64,000 nucleotides of DNA, taken from contig MNCI01003613.1 of the NCBI GenBank assembly GCA_015680685.1, positions 652,627-716,626 of the forward strand, given 5' to 3'. The position numbers were made by a program, and so were the translations under genes. This DNA is from Gnetum montanum. Its lineage: Eukaryota; Streptophyta; Gnetopsida; Gnetales; Gnetaceae. Every line of letters starts with the position of its first letter. Within the stretch, counting starts at the first letter, position 1. Below the pieces are notes generated by a model, which was not told the DNA's origin, did no database searches, and saw only the letters and a list, made by a program, of their open reading frames with translations. Of this stretch, positions 34,311 through 44,690 are shown in pieces.

Positions 34311-36611
34311 TTTAATGTGGAGATAAGGTACTCTACTGGAACCCCACACATGTATGACAACGTACTAAGTTTCAAACACTATGGGATTGACCTTATATTT
34401 TTTTTCGAAACCTTTCTATTTGAGGCCTTACTTATCCACACACTTAAGGATCCACAAAAATGTAGTTAGTCAATATGTAATAATTAAAACCCTTCCACAA
34501 ACTCCATTGAACCAGTGTCACTACCCTTTCATCATAAATTCAGCCTCATTCCATTTTCTGGGTCTCCTCCTCGTAGCTCAATCATGGAGGAGATCATCAT
34601 CCATGCTAATAATCTCTACTGGATCGTCAGTTGTTTTTGAAACTTTTTTTTACAACATCATTCATATGTTTGACCATTCTTACTTACTTTTTCCTTTATT
34701 TATTTATTTTTTTCTATATGTATATATGTACTTATCTTTCAGCTATTTTCTACCTCTCATTAATAAGTTGTCTTATTGTCACAGGACGCACTTGTGCAGT
34801 TGTTCCTCTTTGCGATGGTATATATTATGGTCTGCCTATTATATCTGGTTCCTACCTTAGCATTTCTGTTCTAGGAAGTCACGTTATACTTTCATTTCAT
34901 TTAATAGGTAGTGAGTCCACGTCATCCACCCATCCACCCACTCCATGGTTTTCCTTATTTTGGAAACATGCAATCCATTTTCCATTAAAAAAAATTAATT
35001 AAGTTGTGACTTGTGTAGTTTCTAGACTTGAGGAGGACCCAATAGTTTGAATAGGCTATGAATTCAAAGGGAATGCAACATTCTTTGTACTTTTCTATTC
35101 CCCTGTCTGCGAGAGTGTCCTCACGAACTACTTACCAATCCCATACTAGGAAGTTCATTGGCAATTTGTCCTTGTGCAATGTGGTCCTCATCAAAAGAAA
35201 ACAAATGAGGATTCAAAGCACACCCATTGGACCAAATGCATGTGCAAATGCATGGGTCTTTGCATGGTGTGGTTCCCATAAAGAGAAAAAAAACATGGGA
35301 ATTCAAAGCACACCCCTTAGGCCTCCTCTAACGGGCTACAAGAACCAGTTATGGGACTTGTTTTGTCCCCTCTAATTCAGCCCCTTTTCCACTTCCTATC
35401 TCTCACTCATGTTGGAGTGGTGTTTATTTGTGAGAGAATTTTTGTGCCTCAACGGAATGGACTAGTCTTAGAATGTTGATGCGATATCACTGAGTGTGGT
35501 TGGTTTTGGGTCTAAACTAAGGATGACTCCTACTGGGTCACTTAATCACACACTTCACAAGGGATTTCATGTGACCAAACTTAGGACTTCCATTTCACTC
35601 CCTCTTCTATCCATCATTTACTTCTTATTACTCACCTCACTGCTGGTTTTATGTGTTGATCATTTGTCATGCCTTGCTTGAACTCGTAAATTCTTTGGCT
35701 GGTTCTCATGGTGGGAGTATTAACTTGTGGTAACCATTAGTTAACTATGGGGCCCATGGACTCCTATGTTGACGATGTGCAAGGGCAACTGAGGCTAATG
35801 CTTGCTATGTGGAGGACCCACTTGCATATCCTTTGCTACTGATTGTTAATCTCCTTCCCCTTTGGTATAATTCATCTCTCATCTCCATTCTATCCATTGT
35901 ATAGATCTTCACCTGCAAAGTTTCATCTTATGACATTCTCCTATCTTCAACTCTTCTTTTGATAACAATCTTCTTTTCTCTTTCTATCGGATAGTTCTCT
36001 AGTCTCTAAGTTCTTACATCACCCCAACTTTGTGTTCCAATCCAAAGATTTGGGCCCTTACTTCATCAATCAATTTAGGTCAACTAAGCTGAACAACTGC
36101 GTCAACTAGGCCCCATATATGTAGCCTCATTTATGTATCCCCATTGACACATATCAAAAATACTATATATTCCCACATTGTGCCATTGAAAATTGTCCAT
36201 TTGCTCACAAAGCAAGGGGATTTTTTTCATTTTTCTCCATCAAGTCTTCTTACCAAGCACATGCCATTTCTCCTGCGTGTTCCAATTCAACTATTATTTC
36301 CCCCTTTTGCTACTGGATGTATGCTCTCAATAAGGGGGGAGGGGGGTGGGTGGGTAAGGTCTATAATTATTAAGATTATCAAATACTTAACACCTCTTAG
36401 GGGATAGACAAGAAAAAACAAAAACAACAAAACAACTATAAATGGAAACTCATTATGTTTTATTATTTTTTCTAACCCCTCAACTACACTCCGAGGAACC
36501 TAATAGGATGCACGTGCCAGTGTCATAGCTTGGCCAAAATGAGAAGGTGTATTATTGCAATTTTGAGCAGCTTATACACATTTTAATTCATGGTTATGCT
36601 GTGATTGCAGA
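34311..36611 (+). other. Non-coding spacer between integrase and extra ORF of element D
   Basis: No domain-bearing ORF seen. It holds a partial tandem duplication of about 91 bases (35168-35320; both copies end in ATTCAAAGCACACCC), a G-rich run at 36334-36354 and, at its end, a pyrimidine-containing stretch with a splice-acceptor-like GTGATTGCAG immediately before an ATG. Confidence 0.5.
36334..36354 (+). other. G-quadruplex motif
   Basis: Four G-runs of 6, 6, 3 and 3 separated by single bases. By pattern this is a strong parallel G-quadruplex candidate. Confidence 0.8.
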
Positions 36612-39560
36612 TGGCACCTAAACCAAGGCATCCAAGGGGAGAAGGACCATCCCAACCAAGAGACAAGCGACCTCGAATGGGAAGAGGATAGGGCACATAG
36701 CCTCAAGAGCATGAGAAGGAATCACATGCAACTAGCCATCTTTGTGAAGAACCTGACATGGAATTTGTTCATTAGATTCCCAAAGAGGATGTCCTTGGTG
36801 AACAATCGCAACGGGACAAGACTCTAGTGGTAGCATCATAGCTTGAGGTCACCCTGACCCAAGCCTGTATTGACGCTATCAAGCCAAGGGAGTTACAATG
36901 AATGGTCCTTTAGGAGTTAAACTTCAGACCATTTCTAGAAAATGCACCAGAAGAAGTCAAAACCCAACTATAGAATTCTCCTATGTGGCCAATCATCACC
37001 TCTAGTGGTGAATGGTACCTAGGAAAAACTTATCTCTTTTGGACGAATTGGCAACTGAGGTCCAGAGTAAGAATCAAGGACATTCATGTATCTTACTCTA
37101 CAAAAGCAATCACACAAGTTGTTGGGTTACCTGAAATAAAAGTTAATGTGGCAGAGATTCCAAAATAGGCAGACCCTAAGGTGAAAAGGGAGTGGATCAG
37201 ATGGAGCTATGAGATAGAACGTAAGAAGTTTGGCACACTAACCACCACAGAGAGAGTCTACTCAAAAATTGCATCTTACCACTTGAATCCAATGGTAAGA
37301 CCTAGCAAGATCACTGCCTTCTTTGCTCGTGCATGTGCCACTCTATGTGGGAAGTTCCCCATTAACCTTCCATAGTTACTTTTCCTTGAAATTGAAAAAC
37401 AATTTGCTGAAAACAAACGTGGAAGGTAAGCTCTACCCTTTCCTTTCCTAATTAGAAAATTGTGCAAATGAGTAGGGATAGCATGCTATGTCAATGATAC
37501 ACTTCGTCACTCCCCAATTGCCTCATGCAATGAAATGATGAAAGAAAAGACTCCTACCACAACACAAATGAGGGAAGAGCAGCAACCACATCCATCGTTA
37601 GCACAAACAACAAGGTCAGGCTCGCAAACAATTGCAGAACACATACATGAGATCCGACAATCACTCTTAAGCCAGCAAAAGCAATCAGTAGGAACTGGCA
37701 ATGGAGAAGATTCTTCAATGTACCACCCTATAATGATCCATCTTGAACAAGTGCCTTGATCTGTAAGTTTTCTAGAGATAGTAGGGTTGATGTTTTCTAC
37801 CGCATGAACACCAGTGCATGCAAGAACAGACTCTACTGTTTGAGAAGTAACAGTGTCCACCCAACAACTATGTCCTAAAATTTCTAGAAATGCCTCTACT
37901 TTCTTGGTGCACTTAGAGGATGGAGAAGGGGCAAATGTCTTGGTAATGCAATACCAGGGATAAGAAGTTATGGTAGAAGTGGTTGCTAACATAATTGCTA
38001 TGGACTTTACTACATCCACAGTGCCTGTACCAGATCTACATGGACTTGGAGATGTACAAATGTCTACAAGAGCTCAATGTAGCAGAATCACTGTAGCCCA
38101 ACATGAAGAGTTGTTGGACGAATTGGTGGGAACTAGGCAACTACTTTCGAATATTTTTGATCTTCTGGACAACATCACTGCAACACAATCAGTGCTACTC
38201 TCAGCAAGGGGCAAGTGCCTCATCTTGAAGGGGTAACTTAAAGTAGCCCAAGGTGATCATCAATGCTTGGCTATGGAAGTTTCCCAACTAAGGGCCCAAC
38301 TTGTTGATCCAACTCTCCTCAACCGTGAACTCACCAAAGATGAAGCTTTTAAATAGCTTGAAACCAAACTTCAAATGGTTGAAAATGAGCAAGAGTCGGC
38401 AATCTTTGATAAGTCCTTAACAGATGCTCGTTCTTATCATCTAAATAAGGACTTGGTAGAGGTTTGCTAGGAGAATGTCAGGTTGACCGTAGAAGTTCAT
38501 TGCCTGCATAACATTGGTGTTGAAAATCAACACATAAAATATTTTATCCACTAACAGCAGGAGGAGCTAGCTAGGGTAAATAATGGTGTAAGGATATTAG
38601 CATATGAAAATCCTAATCTGTCCATGGAGGAAGTTCAAGCCTTATGACAAAAATCAACTATTGAAATCACCACTTGGAAAAATAAGGCCCTTAAGTTTGA
38701 ATGAGTAAAAATTCATTATGGGGACCAAGTGGGATTGCAAAAGGAAGTAAATCAAAAAGAGATTCAAGTCGCAAAGGCTAAGATGAACCAAGCACTCCAA
38801 CAGCTTAGGGAAGGAGGTGAGGTGTGGTAGCCCATCTTCAATGGATTGAATGCCTACATCTAGGTTGAGATCCATCTCAAGGAGATACAGATTGAAGAGA
38901 TGATAGAATACATGGAGTTAGCCAATCTCCATTATGCAAACCTAACTATGCTGATAGCTAGAAGGCCATGGTCAAACCTAGAGAAACAAGTGGCCACCTA
39001 GTATTCTTTATATGAGGGCAAGTTCCAAGCACATAAAGAGACAAAGCAAAAGCTAGAAATAGCCAATGCAGAACTCAAAGTTCTTTGCATCCATTTTGAA
39101 GGACAACACACTATTGCATAGAACTTGGTCCAACGAATGAATGACTACCATCAATTGCAAAAATTGGTCTAAGTGTTTGATATTAAATGAAAATAGTTCA
39201 CTGCCTAGTTTGTTAATTTGAAGGAACTCTTCCCTACACTTCCATGCCCTTGGGATGTTCCCATTCCAGCACACATTGGTGAAGCTGCCTAGACAGTGAA
39301 TGATCCCAAAAACAAAGAGGAGAAGATGAGGGCATTGTTCTAGGCTTTTCAATTGCCTCCAGAAGTTATAGCAGCTACAAGACAACCATCATCAATGCCT
39401 CAACTGTCACATGCACCAAAAGCTGGCAAAGGCCTATCAAAACCACCAATACTAAGAGCTATGTGACCTTCTCCAGCAACTTCAGCATTTCGGCAAGGTT
39501 GAGAATCTATGGCTATCAGGGTGTTTGATTTCATTGTCTATGAACAACGTAATTTTTAAT
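36612..39560 (+). pseudogene. Extra ORF of Athila-like element D (plant transposon protein-like domain plus coiled coil)
   Basis: The ATG at 36612 follows a splice-acceptor-like CAG. A basic N-terminus (PKPRHPRGEGPSQPRDK) leads to a region with ELNFRPFLENAPEEV, SYSTKAITQVVGLPEI, TTERVYSKIASYHLNP and FPFLIRKLC. This is the pattern of the putative plant transposon protein domain common in Athila extra ORFs (family knowledge, not searched). From about 38230 it is Lys/Glu/Gln/Leu-rich coiled coil to near 39330. Roughly 25 stops but few frameshifts. The position after integrase is where Athila elements carry their env-like ORF; I see no signal peptide or membrane segment. Confidence 0.65.
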
Positions 39561-39705
39561 TTGTTTTTGCATACACTAGGGCACTTAATATGTTAATAGA
39601 GTCTGTGTGTGTGTAAATGTATTTTGTCATGTGTACCGTCAATAACTTCATACCTTCCAAATTGTAATAAACTTGAGGATGAGTTTTCACTCAGTTGTGG
39701 GGGTA

Positions 39706-40603
39706 TGATGAAGTGTTTAGTTGATATGTCGACTGGGCTACATTAATGGATCCTCGTTGATGCGGCCATGTCGACGTGACCCTGTCAACGTATCCATCCA
39801 TGCATTAATGCGATCCCGTTGATGCAGAGTTTGTCTCTTGCTATAAATATGCATGCACTCATAGCATTTATTGCATCTTTTTGGTAGTTGTAGTGAAGCC
39901 CTTGCAATTTGTTTCTGTGTAAGTTAGAATATTTTCCAAGTGCTTGCAACAGGTGTGAGAAAGGTGTATGACTCTTTATTTGAGCGCTAATGTACCTGAA
40001 CCCATTGGCATGATTGATAATAAAGATGAGCTTTTTGAATATTCCTTATAGCATTTGGATTTAATCACTTAAGCATTAAAACACTTTAATATTTCAATGT
40101 TTTAAGCATTCCAAAGTCCTTTATTATTATTGCTTTATGTTTATTGTCCTTTTCATATTTTATGAGAACCATAGGCACGACCATCTCGAACATATATCGG
40201 ACACTTGGTAACCCAGTGATGCTTAACATCTGGTAACCCAGTAATGGTTAGGATATCCTCAGGATGTGCATGGAAGATGGGATCGGTTGCTTATGCTAGG
40301 GAGAATTAAGCAATATAATAGAACTATTACAAATTATACAACTTTCCATTTCCTACATTAAAAGAGTTAGACCTTTAGAGATAAAAAGAAAATTGATAAA
40401 AATCATTTACCTCAATCTCACTGAACCATCACTTTAGAATATCACAAGTGAGATTGGGAAAATAACGACCATTCTAACTAAGGTCTTGCTGGCTAGAATT
40501 CATCGATGTACATCAGTGCTTGCAATCTATGGAATTCGACTGAGTCGCGTGTGAACGCCCGTGATTCATATGGTTGGGAGTAGGGGTACCTCACCACTCA
40601 TCA
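39706..40603 (+). mobile_element. 3' LTR of element D (898 bases)
   Basis: It starts TGATGAAGTG after GTTGTGGGGGTA (short polypurine tract) and ends CTCATCA. TATA box CTATAAATAT at 39841-39850 and AATAAA at 40019-40024. It matches the LTR of element F over the TATA, the AATAAA and the 3' end (CATATGGTTG ... CTCATCA). Confidence 0.8.
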
Positions 40604-41384
40604 ATAGTAACCATGCTAGATTTGGACACCTGCACATAACATCAATGTATAAGCAATTAGGTAGAAAATTTGCAATAAAATTCATGGCCATAAAACTTAG
40701 ATAATTCAAACATATGCACCATGAAAGGGTTCCATCATTTTTGAATCCCATAGCTTTGAGAAGCCTTTGGAAACATAAAGCTTTTAGAAAATTTCAACTT
40801 GGAACACATATCCATTGTAACTCCTTTTACCCTATTGAGATTGTATGTGGTCTTGCATAAACACTAAGCAAGTTGATCTATGAGACTCCCAACGTGGCTC
40901 TTCTTGGCCACACAAAACCCCCCACACATCTTACCCCCTATACTACCAATTGTTATAGATCTAGTAAGTATTGTAGCAAGGTTTGATAGCATTGGGAGTT
41001 GTGAAGCCTCTGGATCATGGAGCTAACTATGGTAGTCAAGGCCACCTATTTCAGTAGAATCCAAACCTCCAACAAACCCCCATGCTTTCTCAAGCACATC
41101 GTATACACATTTTCTAAACTCTCGTTATTTTTTTACAATAAAGTTTACAATTCCATTTTTTGTGCAAGTTAGATTTATTTTTCATTTTGTGCATTTATTT
41201 TTCAAATCTGCATTGCATTTTTTTTATTTTATTACCCCCATTGACACTTTTTAAGTTCTTGGGTGATCAAAAAGACTATCTAAGGCACCTTGAATCCTAT
41301 TTTTGGAGACCCTTGGGATTCAAGGTTAAGGCTATTTCACTAAAAGCTTGGGTTTTCTAGCAACTAAATTTTTCAGGCATTATA
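40604..41384 (+). mobile_element. 5' LTR remnant of element E
   Basis: It aligns well with 53465-54228 of the E 3' LTR (ATGCTAGATTTGGACACCT, CACCATGAAAGGGTTCCA, TGAGAAGCCTTTG, AAGCTTTT) and ends ...GGCATTATA just before the primer site. The upstream part of the LTR is missing because element D abuts it. Confidence 0.85.
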
Positions 41385-41390
41385 ATTCTT

Positions 41391-41406
41391 TGGTGCTAGG
41401 AGGACC
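41391..41406 (+). other. Primer-binding site of element E
   Basis: TGGTGCTAGGAGGACC, six bases after the LTR end; the same site as in elements 1 and 2 on the opposite strand. Confidence 0.75.
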
Positions 41407-41624
41407 TATGTCCAAGTTCTATGTCCAATCCTATTACCTATTTAACAACATTGCCTACAAATCCAAAACCTTCAATTTACATTAAAACATTTTTTAAATT
41501 TTTTATAACATGTTTTTTTTTTCCATCATAAAAAAACCCAATGCTACCACCCATCTCCATGCCATCAAAATCAACCATGTGTGTTTGGGTATTGGTAGAA
41601 AATTCACAATAGTTGCTAGAAATT

Positions 41625-41995
41625 TTAATGCCCAGCGTGGATGTCATACGCCCTAGCGTGGGTATGTGTCATACCTCATAACATGGGTGTTATACCTCCA
41701 GCATGGATGTAATACCCCCAACATGGGTGTTTGGATTTTGGTAGAAAATTCACAATAGTTGCTAAATTGTTTAAAGAAAGTGTGGGTGTCTATCATACCC
41801 CCCTAGTGTGGGTATCATACTCCCTAGTGTGGGTGTCTATTATGTCCCTAGTGTAGGTGTCTATCATACCCCCTAGTGTGGGTGTTTATTATGCCCCTAG
41901 TGTAGGTGTCTATCATACCCCCCACACATGGGTGTCTTTCATATCCCACTAGCATGGGTGTGTGTCATGCCTCCTAGCATGGGTGTCATACCCTT
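41625..41995 (+). repeat. Leader repeats of element E (decayed palindrome array)
   Basis: About twelve units of 20-30 bp of the type TAGTGTGGGTGTCTATCATACCCCC, with some AGCGTGGATGTCATACGCCC forms at the start. These look like CpG-decayed descendants of AGCGTATACGCC units in element 1. Confidence 0.75.
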
Positions 41996-42499
41996 AGACC
42001 ATCCAAACCCTCCTTGCTATGAAATTTTTAGTGAAGATAGCATTGGTCCTTCTCTAAACTCCAATGTAGCCATTGAAAAAAAAATTCACATACACTTTTT
42101 TCAAAAAGAACATTCTTTTAGCCAATAGGGGGAAACTCCAACATGTGCAAGTGGATAAAATAATTATTGGCACCTTACCTCCTAACCCCTCCTCCAATGT
42201 AGCTCCCACTAGCAAGGCTAGCATAGTTGGGTTTCTTAACACAAAATTACTACATTTTTTCTCAAGTGGAGGGTATACCCCTTATCACCACTTACACTGA
42301 CATAACAATGTTAACAGTTGTTTCCATTTTTAGCCAACTACACCATTGAGAACCCCAACTTGCTGAAAGATTTACTAAAAATAGTAAGAGGTAAAAACAA
42401 CATCTCTTGACAATGTCTTTCAGCCAATCAACCATCCGATTCCTTAACCTAACAAATATGGTATCTAGCTAAGATGCAGTTCATTTTTATGACTTGAAA

Positions 42500-44690
42500 G
42501 ACTTCACAGTCATAGAACAAAGGAAATCACTTAGGCAAAGAGGAAAAAACCTAGATTTTGTGATTATCAACAAGGAGTTCTGCAACTTCCTTTGTGCCAA
42601 GATACAAGCTAGACTCTTGATATCATGCTTCAAATTTGATTCTAAGTAGTAGTTCAAAAATATAAACTAGGATGGGAAAGAATACATCCCATCTCCTTAT
42701 GATCAAATTTCCATCACCAACTTTTATGCACAAATTCTCATACAACTCATATAGGTTGATTAGTTTAGTGAGGGAATTAGCTCAAAGGATCATCAAGAAG
42801 AGGAAGATGAGTTTGAGGCTAAATAGGAGCGAAATGCCTTCATTTGAAGTATCTTCCAATCTTTCTCTCACCAAATAACCACACCCAACTCCATGTCTCT
42901 TACCTCATTGATGAAACAAGTCCCTTGATCCAACTCTCTACCTATTTATACTACCATGTTTGGATCCACACCCATCATCACCACATACTAGACACAACCT
43001 ATGCCCCAATTCAACTCCTTAATCTCATTGATGTCCTTTGCCACATAGCCTCACTTCATTCATCCAATGTCATTGACGTCTACCTCACCTTCTCCCTTTT
43101 TCATATAGGTAGGACCCTCATTAGGACCCTAAGCAACACAAGTCTCTCATACTTCTTTCATCTCCTTCATAGTACAAATTCCAACTCAAATGTCTTTTTC
43201 CTTTTTTTAGCCCACCTACGATGGTGGCCAAATGATCTCTTCTCTCTTTTCCAACATCAATTTCACAACCTCAAGCTTCAAAACTCCCTCCTCAACCATT
43301 AATACAAGCACTACGGCCCACAAGGATGCCCCAAGGCTTCGATTAAATCTTCCAAATGATCCAAGACCTTATTGAAGAGGTGCAAAAACTTAAGGCTATT
43401 ACAACTTAGATGGTCAAGGTTCTATACTTTTACAAGGATGATCCTATAAGCCCTACAATGCCTCAAATGACCTTACCTAATGGCATGTCCATACTAAACT
43501 TCACCAAATACAATAATGAAGGGGATCTCAATGCATACCTAGTCACCTTTTGGTTTGAGTGCCTCTTTTTTCAAGCTTGCCCTCATACTAAGGATTTTTC
43601 CCATGTCTCTCAAGGGTAAGATTATAGATATGTGTTAAACCTTGCCTAGATATTCAATCTCTCCCCTTGTGGATTTGATTAACCAATTTGTCAACCACTT
43701 TAGATACAACTTGAAGCTAGATGTCATATTGGACCAATTGATGAAGGTGAAGTAGAGACCACTTGAATCAGTCAAAAGGTTCATTCAAAGGTGTAATTTA
43801 ACACTTAACGACATTCCAAAGCCTATTGCCAAAAATCACCTCTTGGCCATCTACAAGGAAGTAGTAAATGACTTCATCAAGTCAAAGCTTTGCTACCTAG
43901 AGCCTTGATCACTCAGCCAAGCCTTCTCACAAACTAAGAACATTGAGGAGGCAAGCAACGACCTAGCCTACGTGGCCTATAAAAACTAACATGCAAGGAG
44001 GGATAACAATGAAACTAAACAAGAATATACATCTATGGCCGTGGTAGCAAAAAGCTTAAAACAAGGAGAGAGACAGGGATCACCATCACACAACACATCT
44101 TCTTACTCATCCCAACCATTCACTTCCTACACTCCAAATCAACCAAGATCAAACATTGGACAGAAGGATATGTCTAAGTACACGAGGTTGCCTATGAAGC
44201 CCTTTGAGCTTCTAGAATAATTGCTTAAAGACGACTATATATAACATAAGCAACTATCTAAACAGGCTCGTAAGAGGCACAATCATCTTTGTGACATAGT
44301 TAGAGACCCAACAATAGCTATTGAAGACAATCTGAAGCTACCAAGGTACTTTAGGCTGGAGAAGTATTGTCATTATCATCAAAAGGTTGGTCATGACAAC
44401 AATTTTTGCCTAGTGTTAAAGGATAACCTCCAAAAGATGATAGACCATGGCGATTTGGTATTGAATGAGCCCAACTCTCCAAGGGCTAGCAACAATTCTT
44501 ACACCGTAGCCTCATTCACAGAAACCAAATGGTCTAATCCTCCTAGAAGACTGTTTGTCATCATAGTATCATTTTAGTCCTAAAATACAAAGCCTAGAGA
44601 GCCCTTTGTCATATAGGTACCACCTCCTCCAGCCCCTAAGGAACCCTTCATCATACATGTTCCCCCTTGAGCAGCGTCAACTTCATAACT
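42500..44690 (+). pseudogene. gag: Gag of element E, N-terminal and central part
   Basis: Aligns to element 1 gag: RKSLRQRGKNLDF, FLCAKIQARL, EYIPSPYDQI (about 42510-42715), VLYFYKDDPISP (43416), VNHFRYNLKLDVILDQLMKV (43690-43750), FIKSKLCYLE, MSKYTRLPMKPFELLE (44170) and the knuckle CHYHQKVGHDNNFC (about 44370). Proline modules EPFVI and EPFIIHVPP follow. More than 15 stops and some frameshifts. Confidence 0.82.

Larger units (their letters stand above)
29521..40603 (+). mobile_element. Element D: Athila-like Ty3/gypsy retrotransposon, 5' end missing
   Basis: Plus-strand order: gag, protease, RT fragment, RNase H, integrase, a 2.3 kb spacer, an extra ORF and the 3' LTR. RNase H is followed by the Athila-type LLQEFDL...NVVSDHLSWL ending, and there is no second RNase H. 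All coding parts are broken. The 3' LTR ends at 40603, directly against a partial LTR of element E, suggesting insertion into that LTR. Confidence 0.78.

Noticed and set aside
34381-35002. Env-like transmembrane ORFs after integrase of D
   Set aside because: Hydrophobic stretches come from T-rich sequence; frames are short and not shared with other copies.
36329-36356. Polypurine tract and LTR start (GGGGGG then TGGGTGGG)
   Set aside because: The Athila extra ORF and the real LTR (39706) lie further downstream, and the following sequence matches no LTR end.
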